64,000 bases of DNA from CBDAQR01 sp965199055 (GTDB lineage Bacteria; Pseudomonadota; Gammaproteobacteria; Pseudomonadales; Halieaceae): contig CBDAQR010000004.1 of assembly GCA_965199055.1 (NCBI GenBank), positions 372,001 through 436,000 of the forward strand. The letters are read 5' to 3'. The position numbers and the translations under genes were made by a program. Of this stretch, positions 24,249-32,619 are shown piece by piece. Within the stretch, counting starts at the first letter, position 1. Every line of letters starts with the position of its first letter. Under the pieces are notes generated by a model. That model was not told the DNA's origin and did no database searches. It was given only the letters and a program-made list of their open reading frames with translations.

Positions 24249-24872
24249 ATGGCGAAGAAAAAGTCCTCCAGTAAGTCGTGGCTGAGAGAACATCACAACG
24301 ATCCCTATGTGCAGAAGGCGCAGAAAGAGGGGTATCGATCGCGCGCCTGCTACAAACTGCTGGAGTTGCAGGAAAAAGACCGGCTGATCAAGCCCGGTAT
24401 GACTGTTGTCGATCTGGGCAGTGCGCCCGGAGGCTGGTCGCAGGTGGCGGGTCGACTGGTGGGACACAAGGGGTGTGTTATCGCCTCGGATATCCTTCCC
24501 ATGGACAGTCTGGAAGATGTGACCTTTATCCAGGGTGATTTCACTGAAGAGGCGGTGTTCCAGCAAATTCTGGATGCCATCGATAATCAGCCAGTAGACC
24601 TTGTAATTTCTGATATGGCCCCAAACATGAGTGGTATGAACGCCGTCGATCAGCCGCGGTCTATGTACCTGGTGGAACTGGCGCTCGATATGGCGCGTCA
24701 GGTGCTCCGGCCCGGTGGCGGGTTTGTCACCAAGGTATTTCAGGGTGAGGGCTTCGATGAGCTGATGCGCGACGCGCGTAGCTCTTTTGGCAAGGTGCTC
24801 ACTCGTAAGCCAGCCGCTTCGCGGCCTCGATCGCGAGAGGTCTACCTGGTAGCCCGCGACTTCAGGGCATAA
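24249..24872 (+). CDS. rlmE: 23S rRNA (uridine 2552-2'-O)-methyltransferase
   Basis: RlmE (FtsJ/RrmJ) methylates U2552 in the A loop of 23S rRNA with SAM. The 207-residue protein has SAM motif I DLGSAPGGWSQ. The catalytic Lys-Asp-Lys-Glu set can be placed as K in RACYKLLEL, D in VISDMAPNMSG, K in FVTKVFQGEG and E in RSREVYLVA. The ATG at 24249 gives the basic N-terminus MAKKKSSSKSWLREH; a longer frame from 24228 uses a TTG and has no homology-like sequence. ftsH follows after 118 bp. Confidence 0.96.
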   Translation: MAKKKSSSKSWLREHHNDPYVQKAQKEGYRSRACYKLLELQEKDRLIKPGMTVVDLGSAPGGWSQVAGRLVGHKGCVIASDILPMDSLEDVTFIQGDFTEEAVFQQILDAIDNQPVDLVISDMAPNMSGMNAVDQPRSMYLVELALDMARQVLRPGGGFVTKVFQGEGFDELMRDARSSFGKVLTRKPAASRPRSREVYLVARDFRA

Positions 24873-24990
24873 GCGGCGACTGATCGGGCACTGGCGGCTG
24901 GCGCGTACAAACTGATGTCCGTGGTGCTACAGGCCCGGATTTAGTACTATAGAAAGTTCGTCCCTGCGGGGATTGCATGAGGTTAGAGCC

Positions 24991-26925
24991 TTGAACGATA
25001 TGGCAAAAAATTTGTTGTTGTGGCTGGTGATCGCCGCGGTGTTGCTGTCTGTATTTCAGAATTTCAATATGCAGCAGCCCACGGAACAGCTGGGCTACTC
25101 TGAATTTATTGAGGAAATCCAGCGCGACCAGGTGAAAAAGGTCGTGATTGATGGCCTGACGATTAGCGGTGAGCGCTTCAACAATACGCGCTTTGAGACC
25201 ATCCGGCCGATGCTCGAAGACCCCAAGCTGATTGATGATCTGCTCGAGCACCGGGTAGAGATAGTCGGCAAGAAACCTGAGCAGCAGAGCGTCTGGACCC
25301 AATTATTGGTCGCCTCGTTCCCCATTCTGATCATCATTGCTGTGTTCATGTTCTTCATGCGCCAGATGCAGGGCGGTGGCGGCGGCCGCGGCGGCCCCAT
25401 GAGCTTCGGCAAGAGTAAGGCCCGCCTGTTGGGCGAGGACCAGATTAATACGACCTTCGCCGATGTGGCGGGCGTCGATGAAGCGAAGGAAGATGTGCAG
25501 GAACTGGTCGAGTTTCTGCGTGATCCGGGCAAGTTCCAGCGCCTTGGTGGGCGTATTCCGCGCGGTGTGCTGATGGTGGGCCAGCCCGGTACTGGTAAAA
25601 CACTGTTGGCTAAAGCGATCGCCGGTGAGGCCAAGGTGCCTTTCTTCTCGATTTCGGGCTCCGATTTCGTCGAGATGTTTGTGGGTGTGGGTGCTTCCCG
25701 CGTGCGCGATATGTTCGATCAGGCTAAGAAGCAGGCCCCTTGTATTATCTTTATCGATGAGATCGATGCCGTGGGTCGGCATCGTGGTGCTGGACTCGGC
25801 GGCGGTCACGACGAGCGGGAACAGACGCTTAACCAGTTGCTGGTAGAGATGGATGGCTTTGAAGTGAATGATGGCGTTATCGTCATTGCCGCGACCAACC
25901 GCCCCGATGTGCTGGACCCCGCGCTGCTGCGCCCTGGACGCTTTGACCGTCAGGTGGTGGTAGGACTGCCGGATATTCGTGGCCGTGAGCAGATTCTCAA
26001 AGTACATATGCGCAAGGTGCCGCTGGACGATAATGTGAAGGCCTCCTTGATTGCGCGTGGCACACCGGGCTTCTCCGGTGCAGATCTTGCCAATCTGGTG
26101 AACGAGGCGGCGCTGTTTGCAGCGCGCGCCAGTGTGCGCCTGGTGGGCATGGAGCAATTCGAACTGGCCAAGGACAAAATCATGATGGGCGCAGAGCGCA
26201 AGTCCATGGTGATGTCTGAGGCTGAGAAGAAGAACACGGCTTATCATGAGGCGGGCCACGCGATTGTTGGCCGCATCGTGCCTGAGCACGATCCCGTCTA
26301 TAAGGTGAGTATTATTCCTCGTGGCCGGGCCCTGGGCGTGACCATGTTCCTGCCAGAAGAGGACCGCTACAGCCTCAGCAAGCGACACATCAACAGTCAG
26401 ATCTGCAGCCTGTTTGGCGGCAGGATCGCTGAGGAGATGACCCTGGGTAAAGAGGGTGTCACCACGGGCGCCTCCAACGATATTGAGCGAGCGACCGAGA
26501 TCGCCCGCAATATGGTTACCAAGTGGGGCCTGTCTGAGAAAATGGGTCCACTCAAATACGACGAGGGTGGCGAAGAGGTTTTCCTGGGCCGCACCGCTGG
26601 ACAGCCGAATCATGCGGTTTCCGGGGAAACGGCGCGCATGATTGATGAAGAAGTGCGGTCTATTATCGACAGTTGCTATGCCACTGCGGAACAGATTCTG
26701 GAAGAGAATGTGGACAAGCTCCACCTGATGGCTGATGCCCTCATGATGTACGAGACGCTCGATACCGAGCAAATCGACGCCATTATGGAAGGTCGCATGC
26801 CAGACCCGCCCAGTGAGTGGAATGATCCCTCGGGTGGTAGTAGTGCCAATGCGGATGAAGAGGAATCTGCGGAAACCGGCACCGATCCCAGTGGACCCAT
26901 CGGCGGGCCGGCGCAAGAACACTGA
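24991..26925 (+). CDS. ftsH: ATP-dependent zinc metalloprotease FtsH
   Basis: FtsH is a hexameric inner-membrane AAA+ protease that degrades membrane and short-lived proteins. The 644-residue protein has two membrane helices (residues about 6-24 and 105-125) around a small periplasmic domain, followed by Walker A GQPGTGKT, Walker B IIFIDEIDAVG, the second region of homology ATNRPDVLDPALLRPGRFD, and the zinc motif HEAGH. I use TTG 24991 (LNDMAKNLLLW) because GAGG lies eight bases upstream; ATG 25000 is spaced too far from it. The C-terminal tail is Ser/Glu/Gly rich and likely disordered. Confidence 0.96.
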   Translation: MNDMAKNLLLWLVIAAVLLSVFQNFNMQQPTEQLGYSEFIEEIQRDQVKKVVIDGLTISGERFNNTRFETIRPMLEDPKLIDDLLEHRVEIVGKKPEQQSVWTQLLVASFPILIIIAVFMFFMRQMQGGGGGRGGPMSFGKSKARLLGEDQINTTFADVAGVDEAKEDVQELVEFLRDPGKFQRLGGRIPRGVLMVGQPGTGKTLLAKAIAGEAKVPFFSISGSDFVEMFVGVGASRVRDMFDQAKKQAPCIIFIDEIDAVGRHRGAGLGGGHDEREQTLNQLLVEMDGFEVNDGVIVIAATNRPDVLDPALLRPGRFDRQVVVGLPDIRGREQILKVHMRKVPLDDNVKASLIARGTPGFSGADLANLVNEAALFAARASVRLVGMEQFELAKDKIMMGAERKSMVMSEAEKKNTAYHEAGHAIVGRIVPEHDPVYKVSIIPRGRALGVTMFLPEEDRYSLSKRHINSQICSLFGGRIAEEMTLGKEGVTTGASNDIERATEIARNMVTKWGLSEKMGPLKYDEGGEEVFLGRTAGQPNHAVSGETARMIDEEVRSIIDSCYATAEQILEENVDKLHLMADALMMYETLDTEQIDAIMEGRMPDPPSEWNDPSGGSSANADEEESAETGTDPSGPIGGPAQEH

Positions 26926-26945
26926 GCCCGCCTGCTCCCCAGGTA

Positions 26946-27752
26946 ATGGGGGTGATCAATACCACCCCCGATTCCTTTTCTGATGGCGGTAGCCTCTACC
27001 GCGGACAAAACCTCGATCTCGAATTGGTTCTTGCCAGGGGCAGGGCGATGGCGGCTGCGGGTGCGGCTTTTCTCGATGTGGGTGGTGAATCCACGCGGCC
27101 TGGCGCTGAGCCGGTGTCTGAACAGGAAGAGCTCGATCGCGTAGTGCCCTGTGTGGAGCTTCTCACCCGGGAACTCGAGATCACCATTTCTGTGGATACC
27201 AGTAATCCAGCGGTGATGCGCGCCGCGGCTGCGGCCGGCGCTGGTCTTATCAATGATGTTCGTGCCTTGCAGCGCCCTGGAGCGCTGGATATGGCGGCGC
27301 AGCTGCAGTTGCCGGTGTGTTTGATGCATATGCGCGGTGATCCGGGTTCCATGCAAGACAGCCCCCACTATGAAGATGTCGTAATAGAGGTAGCGGCCTT
27401 TTTGGAAGATCGGGCAGAAGCCTGTGAGGCGGCGGGCATTGGTCGCGACAAGATATTGCTCGATCCGGGATTTGGCTTCGGCAAGACCTTGGAGCACAAT
27501 CTGCAGTTACTGGCTGGATTGCCGCGCTTGGCCTCACTCGGCTACCCCTTGCTGGTGGGGCTGTCGCGCAAGTCGATGATCGACAAATTATTGGGCCGCG
27601 CTGTGGACGAACGTCTGGCAGCGAGCATTGGTTTGGCTGTAGTGGCGGCGGAACGCGGCGCTGCAGTGCTTCGGGTTCACGACGTCCAGGAAACGACAGA
27701 CGCGCTGGCGATGCTCGCCGCGGTGAAAGAAGCGGAACATACGGAGTTATAA
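26946..27752 (+). CDS. folP: dihydropteroate synthase
   Basis: FolP condenses p-aminobenzoate with dihydropterin pyrophosphate in folate synthesis. The TIM-barrel protein has the pterin loop NTTPDSFSDGG at the very N-terminus, GGESTRPGAEPVS, SVDTSNPAV, INDVRAL, LMHMRGDP and the closing RVHDVQET. With ATG 26946 the protein (268 residues) starts directly at the first barrel strand, about ten residues shorter than usual. The frame continues upstream through SPPAPQV to CTG 26922, which overlaps the ftsH stop, so a non-canonical earlier start is possible. It is linked to ftsH and glmM as in E. coli. Confidence 0.94.
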   Translation: MGVINTTPDSFSDGGSLYRGQNLDLELVLARGRAMAAAGAAFLDVGGESTRPGAEPVSEQEELDRVVPCVELLTRELEITISVDTSNPAVMRAAAAAGAGLINDVRALQRPGALDMAAQLQLPVCLMHMRGDPGSMQDSPHYEDVVIEVAAFLEDRAEACEAAGIGRDKILLDPGFGFGKTLEHNLQLLAGLPRLASLGYPLLVGLSRKSMIDKLLGRAVDERLAASIGLAVVAAERGAAVLRVHDVQETTDALAMLAAVKEAEHTEL

Positions 27753-27757
27753 CAATA

Positions 27758-29098
27758 ATGAGCAAACGCTACTTCGGCACTGACGGCATTCGCGGTCGGG
27801 TGGGTGAAGCGCCCATCACGCCAGATTTCATGCTGAAGCTGGGCTGGGCCTGCGGTCGCGTTTTCGCCCGCGCCAATAGCGGTGAGGGACGCAGCCTGGT
27901 GATCATCGGTAAAGATACCCGCGTCTCCGGTTACATGTTTGAGTCCGCACTCGAGGCCGGCCTTGTGGCCGCGGGCGTCGATGTGAAGCTGCTCGGCCCG
28001 ATGCCGACACCGGCGATTGCGCTGATGACGCGGACGCAAAGTGCTCAGGCGGGCATTGTGATCAGCGCATCCCACAATCCTTTCTTTGATAACGGCATTA
28101 AGTTCTTCAATGGTGAAGGTCGCAAGCTCGATGACGAACTGGAGTTGGCCATCGAGGCCGAGCTTGATGAGCCACTGCGGACGGTGGCGTCAGACCAAAT
28201 CGGCAAAGTGTTGCGCGTGGTGGATGCGGCGGGCCGTTATATCGAATACTGCAAGTCTACCGTGCCCGATAAGTTCAGCCTGCGCGGTTTGAAAATAGTC
28301 GTTGATTGCGCGCACGGCGCCACCTATCACATCGCCCCCAGCGTATTTGCCGAACTCGGGGCAGAGGTGGTGACGATGGGGGTAGAACCCGATGGCTTTA
28401 ATATCAACGAAGGGGTTGGCTCGACCGATACCGAGGCCTTGTCGGCGCGGGTCGTGAACGAAAACGCCCATCTCGGTATTGCCCTTGATGGGGATGGCGA
28501 TAGGGTCATTCTTGTCGACGCGGGCGGAGCTGTCGTCGATGGCGATGAATTGCTGCTGATTATCGCGCGCCATCGCCAGTGTGAAGGGGTCGTCGGCACG
28601 CTCATGACTAACCTGGGCATGGAGGTGGCGCTGCGGGATGCAGGGATCGACTTTGTTCGAGCGCAGGTCGGCGATCGATACGTGAACGAATTGATGCTGG
28701 AGAAAGGCTGGTCGCTTGGCGGTGAGTCGTCAGGCCATATTATTTGCGCGGATCTGGCGACCACTGGAGACGGCATTGTCGCCGCGTTGCAGGTATTAGT
28801 GGCGCTGCGCAGTGAAGGCGACGATCTTGCCGAGCTGCGCTCACGTATGCAGAAATACCCGCAGCACATGATTAATGTTCGAGTGAATGGCAAGGTGGAT
28901 CTGGATGCGCAGCCCGCTGTGGCCGAAGCAGTAGCTGCCACCGAGGCCCAATTGGGTGATCACGGCAGGGTATTGTTGCGACCCTCTGGCACGGAGCCGG
29001 TAGTGCGCGTGATGTTGGAGGGGCAGGACGCGAGCCAAGTTGAGCAGCTCTGCGCAGAGCTTGCCGGGCAAGTGGAAACCTTACTCTCAGTCAGCTAA
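27758..29098 (+). CDS. glmM: phosphoglucosamine mutase
   Basis: GlmM converts glucosamine-6-phosphate to glucosamine-1-phosphate for UDP-GlcNAc, peptidoglycan and lipopolysaccharide. The 446-residue protein has the N-terminal substrate loop FGTDGIRGRVG, the phosphoserine motif ISASHNPFFDNGIKFF, the metal loop ALDGDGDRVI, the sugar loop GGESSGHI and the phosphate loop LRPSGTEPVVRV. It begins six bases after folP. The sequence AACAATAA immediately precedes and overlaps its ATG. Confidence 0.97.
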   Translation: MSKRYFGTDGIRGRVGEAPITPDFMLKLGWACGRVFARANSGEGRSLVIIGKDTRVSGYMFESALEAGLVAAGVDVKLLGPMPTPAIALMTRTQSAQAGIVISASHNPFFDNGIKFFNGEGRKLDDELELAIEAELDEPLRTVASDQIGKVLRVVDAAGRYIEYCKSTVPDKFSLRGLKIVVDCAHGATYHIAPSVFAELGAEVVTMGVEPDGFNINEGVGSTDTEALSARVVNENAHLGIALDGDGDRVILVDAGGAVVDGDELLLIIARHRQCEGVVGTLMTNLGMEVALRDAGIDFVRAQVGDRYVNELMLEKGWSLGGESSGHIICADLATTGDGIVAALQVLVALRSEGDDLAELRSRMQKYPQHMINVRVNGKVDLDAQPAVAEAVAATEAQLGDHGRVLLRPSGTEPVVRVMLEGQDASQVEQLCAELAGQVETLLSVS

Positions 29099-29202
29099 CG
29101 CCACAGTTGTAGTTTAGGGGCTTCTTGGGTAAGATTGCCGCCGCTTTTTTGCCTGTGCTTAAAGCATCGGCGAAACCCACATGACGCGCTGAGCGATGGA
29201 TT

Positions 29203-29943
29203 ATGCGACGTAACCTCGTGGTAGGTAACTGGAAAATGCACGGCTCTGCGGAACTGGTGAACGAACTGGTTTCCGGAGTGGCGCAGGGTGTGGCGGGTGC
29301 TGCAGCCGAGGCGGGTGTATGCCCGGTGTCGGTGCATTTGCCGCAGGCACTGCAGCGGGCTCAGGGTAGTGAGCTTGCAGTAGGTGCCCAGAATTGCAGC
29401 CAGCACGAGCAAGGTGCGTTTACCGGTGAGGTGAGCGCTGCAATGCTCGCGGAGCTCGGATGTCGCTTTGTGATTTTGGGCCATTCCGAGCGACGGCAGT
29501 TTTTCGGCGAGACCGATGAATTAGTGGCCGAAAAAGCGGCAGCCGCGCGAGCGGCAGGTTTGGTGCCCATTTTGTGTGTGGGCGAGAGCCTGGACGAACG
29601 CGAGCAAGGTCATGCCGAAGCCGTTGTTACCCGGCAACTGGCGGCGCTGGTAAGCGCACTGGAAGCGACCGATGTCGTGGCCTACGAGCCGGTTTGGGCT
29701 ATAGGCACCGGCAAGACCGCAACGCCGGAGCAGGCGCAGGAAATGCATGCCTGCATTCGCGAGTACTTGCGCGAGCATGTCGGTGAGCAGGCGGATCAAA
29801 TCCGACTGCTATATGGTGGCAGCGTAAAGGCCGATAATGCGGCCGAGCTGTTTGCCCAGGAAGATATTGATGGAGGCCTGGTTGGGGGAGCATCCCTGAA
29901 GGTGGCCGATTTTGTCGCCATAGTGAAGGCGTCAGAGGAATAG
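29203..29943 (+). CDS. tpiA: triosephosphate isomerase
   Basis: TpiA interconverts dihydroxyacetone phosphate and glyceraldehyde-3-phosphate. The 246-residue TIM barrel has the catalytic Lys in VVGNWKMHGS, His in ILGHSERRQFF, Glu in AYEPVWAIGTGK and the phosphate loop LLYGGSVKADN. It lies between glmM and secG, a frequent gammaproteobacterial order. The gap of 104 bp before it probably carries its own promoter, but I see no strong match. Confidence 0.97.
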   Translation: MRRNLVVGNWKMHGSAELVNELVSGVAQGVAGAAAEAGVCPVSVHLPQALQRAQGSELAVGAQNCSQHEQGAFTGEVSAAMLAELGCRFVILGHSERRQFFGETDELVAEKAAAARAAGLVPILCVGESLDEREQGHAEAVVTRQLAALVSALEATDVVAYEPVWAIGTGKTATPEQAQEMHACIREYLREHVGEQADQIRLLYGGSVKADNAAELFAQEDIDGGLVGGASLKVADFVAIVKASEE

Positions 29944-29944
29944 A

Positions 29945-30316
29945 ATGGAACAATTGATTTTGATTGCGCATTTGCTGATAGCACTGGCCATTATTGGCCT
30001 GATTTTGCTGCAGCAGGGTAAGGGTGCAGATATGGGTGCCTCGTTCGGTGCCGGTGCCTCCCAGACCCTGTTTGGTAGCGATGGCAGCGGCAACGTGCTG
30101 ACTAAGGCGACAGCTATCCTCGCGACTGCGTTTTTTGTGACCAGCTTTGGTCTTGCGGTTATCGCCAAAGATAAGGCAGGCGCGGTTGAGGAAGTCGATA
30201 TTCCGGTGATTATTCCCGAGCAGCCAGTGCAGGAGAGCACAGGGGATTTACCCGTCGTGGATGAGGATATCCCGACAGCATTATCATCTGGGGACGACAT
30301 CCCCGAGGTGGAGTAA
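29945..30316 (+). CDS. secG: preprotein translocase subunit SecG
   Basis: SecG is the small stimulatory subunit of the SecYEG channel. The 123-residue protein has two membrane helices (LIALAIIGLILLQQ and AILATAFFVTSFGLAV) flanking the conserved QQGKGADMGASFGAGAS turn, and an acidic C-terminal extension with VDIPVIIPEQPVQE. It starts one base after the tpiA stop. A leucine tRNA gene follows after seven bases, as at E. coli secG-leuU. Confidence 0.95.
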   Translation: MEQLILIAHLLIALAIIGLILLQQGKGADMGASFGAGASQTLFGSDGSGNVLTKATAILATAFFVTSFGLAVIAKDKAGAVEEVDIPVIIPEQPVQESTGDLPVVDEDIPTALSSGDDIPEVE

Positions 30317-30323
30317 GTAACAG

Positions 30324-30409
30324 GCCGAAGTGGTGGAATTGGTAGACACGCTATCTTGAGGGGGTAGTGAGCTATGCTCGTGCGGGTTCAAGTCCCGCCT
30401 TCGGCACCA
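30324..30409 (+). tRNA. tRNA-Leu (anticodon GAG)
   Basis: The acceptor arms GCCGAAG and CTTCGGC pair, followed by A73 and encoded CCA. The anticodon stem CTATC/GGTAG encloses TTGAGGG, giving anticodon GAG. A class II variable arm (TGAGC/GCTCG) and the T arm with GTTCAAGTC complete it, for 86 nt in all. It is co-oriented with and adjacent to secG. Confidence 0.97.
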
Positions 30410-30430
30410 TAAATTGTTAGAGCTGCAGGA

Positions 30431-30484
30431 TTGAGGGGCTCGTGCGGACCAGGCTGGCCGCGTTAAGTCCCGCCTTCGGCACCA
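30431..30484 (+). pseudogene. decayed 3' copy of the tRNA-Leu gene
   Basis: A 22-base block (30465-30486) repeats the tRNA-Leu 3' end at 30390-30411 exactly, including the CCA. Upstream of it, TTGAGGGG and CTCGTGCGG also echo the anticodon and variable-arm parts, but the material between them is lost. No 5' acceptor half or D arm is present, so it cannot fold as a tRNA. It is either a deleted tandem duplicate or the trace of an integration event at the tRNA 3' end. Confidence 0.7.
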
Positions 30485-30494
30485 TACTTGGAAG

Positions 30495-30527
30495 AAAGGC
30501 GTTCAACTTCGGTTGAGCGCCTTTTTT
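30495..30527 (+). terminator. intrinsic terminator after secG-tRNA-Leu
   Basis: A 13 bp stem (30495-30507 with 30512-30524) closes on a TTCG tetraloop and runs into a T tract. It ends the glmM/tpiA/secG/tRNA transcription unit. The 160 bases that follow, up to 30689, hold one further hairpin at 30563-30600 and no gene. Confidence 0.85.
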
Positions 30528-30689
30528 CTATGTGTCCGCTCACCACGCGGGACTAACCCGGTCCTCGTAGGCACCTCGCGGCATTGCTGCGAGAACGAGG
30601 TCGCGAAGTAATTCGCTATTGCCACCCGCTGGACCAGCAATCATGATTGACGCTCGTCACAACAATCGTAAGCAACGGTATCAAGTGTA

Positions 30690-31385
30690 ATGCAGAACTC
30701 CCCTGTCGCCCCGTCACTGACGTCGCCGGACGTTATCAGAAAGCTGTACCAGATGCTTCGCGACATCCATGGCATTTTATGCGCCAACGGTATCCAGTAC
30801 TGGATGGATTCGGGAACCCTATTGGGTGCAGTGCGTCACGGGGGCATTATTCCGTGGGACGATGATGCCGATATTGCTCTACCAAATGCGATGCTGGAGC
30901 CATTTTTGCGAACGAGAGAACAGTTCCTGCAGCAGGGGTATCAAATATCCGAAGAATGGTGCGGTTACAAGATATTTCCGAGCGACGGCATTGAGATCAA
31001 TCCACAGGATGCCAATTGGAAGTGGCAGGCCAATGGTAAGCAGCAGGAACACCCAGAGAAGCTCAACTATAAGTTCCCGTTTGTTGATGTGTTTACTCGC
31101 AAGGCCGTTGGAGACAAATTCATATTTCTAAAGGAGCAGGCTAACCGTACTTGGCCGCGAAACTTCTTCGAGATGGATGAGCTAACGCCACTGAAGCTTG
31201 TACGCTTCGGATCCTTCGAGCTTGTGAGTCCTTCGAAACCGGAGACCTATCTGACCCGCACCTATGGGCCGGACTGGGCGACGACGGCACGTATAACCTA
31301 TGATCACAGGACCAGGCGCTTTCAGAAGGAGCAAGTCTTTACCTTGTCACCGCAAAACCTGAAGCCAGCTATGCCGTTCGAATAA
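30690..31385 (+). CDS. LicD family transferase
   Basis: LicD-type proteins transfer phosphocholine or related phospho-groups onto cell-surface glycans and share a nucleotidyltransferase core with fukutin. This 231-residue protein has the family hallmark YWMDSGTLLGAVRHGG followed by IIPWDDDADIAL, with the metal-binding acidic cluster, and a second conserved stretch NYKFPFVDVF. There is no signal peptide or membrane helix. It is followed 34 bp later by a convergent methyltransferase gene, and the pair fills the space between two tRNA genes. The acceptor glycan is unknown and no choline-activation genes are nearby. Confidence 0.82.
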   Translation: MQNSPVAPSLTSPDVIRKLYQMLRDIHGILCANGIQYWMDSGTLLGAVRHGGIIPWDDDADIALPNAMLEPFLRTREQFLQQGYQISEEWCGYKIFPSDGIEINPQDANWKWQANGKQQEHPEKLNYKFPFVDVFTRKAVGDKFIFLKEQANRTWPRNFFEMDELTPLKLVRFGSFELVSPSKPETYLTRTYGPDWATTARITYDHRTRRFQKEQVFTLSPQNLKPAMPFE

Positions 31386-31419
31386 CTGAGAAGCAACACG
31401 TAGAATGATATCAGTTAAC

Positions 31420-32133
31420 CTATTTAGCATGGTCTCTTGTGGTGCTGACTACTCTACCAATCCAGGGGTCCTCATCACCAAAACGCGCCATACCCATACC
31501 TTCTCGCTGTTCGATAACAGTCATTTCAGCGCATTCTAGGAGTGAGCTAACGAACTCCGATAATGAGATAAAGCGCCGATAGTGTTTTTCGAAGGTCTTC
31601 TTCCTCTCGGCATCCTTTAGCGTACGAAACTCAAAGAAGCAGGTTAAGGGAGCAATGCGACCAAGCTTCTTCAGAGCTTGCAGGAGGGTAATCTGCGAAG
31701 CTTCCGGTATGGCATGAACGAAGAAGCGGCTGTAGACAATAACCGAGTTGTATTGCGGGATGTCATCGATCGTCTGGGTAAGAAGATCAAAGAATGGCTC
31801 AAGTTGAGATACATCCTGGCATCGGAATCTGCAATTTGGGATACGGTTTTTTCGGGCAATACCATTGTTGCGTTCAATGGCACTCCTGGATATGTCTATG
31901 CCAACGACTTGGTGTCCTTTGGAGGAGAAATGAAATGAATCGCGGCCGTTGCCGCAGCCTATGTCTAGAATTAGGCTTCGTGAGTCGATTCTTGAGCAGA
32001 CTTCTTCGGCGAATGGGGATGGCTCCAAGTAGTCAAATTTTCTATAGAACTCATCCCAATAACCCTCGGTGTCCGTTTCCTGGGCATCACAATCCATTGT
32101 AGTGTTCTCCATTTGGTAGCAGGGAGTCTCCAT
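31420..32133 (-). CDS. class I SAM-dependent methyltransferase
   Basis: This 237-residue protein has the SAM-binding motif LILDIGCGNGRDSFHF, the acidic loop VVGIDIS and a later DDIPQYNSVIVYSRFFVHA segment, as in small-molecule methyltransferases. Three Met codons (32133, 32112, 32097) could start it; the Rossmann domain begins well after all of them. Its base composition is visibly more AT-rich than the housekeeping genes on both sides, in keeping with the LicD-methyltransferase pair being an acquired islet. A role in modifying a surface glycan or lipid is a guess from the neighbour only. Confidence 0.78.
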   Translation of the reverse strand: METPCYQMENTTMDCDAQETDTEGYWDEFYRKFDYLEPSPFAEEVCSRIDSRSLILDIGCGNGRDSFHFSSKGHQVVGIDISRSAIERNNGIARKNRIPNCRFRCQDVSQLEPFFDLLTQTIDDIPQYNSVIVYSRFFVHAIPEASQITLLQALKKLGRIAPLTCFFEFRTLKDAERKKTFEKHYRRFISLSEFVSSLLECAEMTVIEQREGMGMARFGDEDPWIGRVVSTTRDHAK

Positions 32134-32339
32134 TCTACTGGCGTGCCAATTTTAAGTCTGCTGCGGGTAGCTTGGGTTTGTAAGGATACTATTTGAACGA
32201 ATATCAAAGTTGGCATCCTTCCATTCGAGAGTGGTTCGACGTGGTGTCCAATGCCGGCGGCAGGTTACGCTCACTATTTAGGCGTTCCGTTGCGCCGATT
32301 CTCCCCAAAAATTACATTAAAAATCAGGCGGATAATCGG

Positions 32340-32368
32340 TTGACCCAACCATACGCCCTCCCTATAAT
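32340..32368 (+). promoter_or_regulatory. sigma-70 promoter for tRNA-fMet and the nusA operon
   Basis: TTGACC at 32340-32345 and TATAAT at 32363-32368 are separated by 17 bases, which is close to consensus. The start would be near 32375, about 73 bases before the tRNA, with a GC-rich discriminator (GCGCCC) as expected for a stable-RNA promoter under stringent control. The rest of the 313 bp gap from 32134 shows no gene. Confidence 0.85.
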
Positions 32369-32447
32369 TAGCGCCCTTTCCGGGAGGCTTACCAGGCCCA
32401 CCCGGGTGCAAAGTGCCAAGGGGCTTTTGCGAAAGGAAAGATTTTGA

Positions 32448-32524
<77 letters not shown>

Positions 32525-32560
32525 ACACGCACCGGCAGTTATTTTGTACGGTGCAATAAG

Positions 32561-32583
32561 AAGCCCCTTTTTAGGGGCTTTTT
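32561..32583 (+). terminator. partial terminator between tRNA-fMet and rimP
   Basis: AAGCCCC (32561-32567) pairs with GGGGCTT (32574-32580) and runs into T residues to 32583. It lies 36 bases before rimP in an operon normally read through, so it probably sets the ratio of tRNA to mRNA rather than stopping all transcription. Confidence 0.75.
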
Positions 32584-32619
32584 GTTAGGTGCGGAAAAAG
32601 CACTGGAGGTGTCCGGGAC

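Noticed and set aside
25303..26922. A 539-codon open frame antisense to ftsH
   Set aside because: Same strand-shadow effect of high-GC coding DNA; no domain, no ribosome site, and ftsH is intact opposite it.
30563..30600. Hairpin CCTCGT/ACGAGG with inner CTCGC/GCGAG after the secG terminator
   Set aside because: It has no T tract and no gene to regulate on the same strand at a meaningful distance; left unassigned.
32193..32447. An 84-codon open frame before tRNA-fMet
   Set aside because: It contains the strong TTGACC/TATAAT promoter, ends at the tRNA and has no protein-like features.
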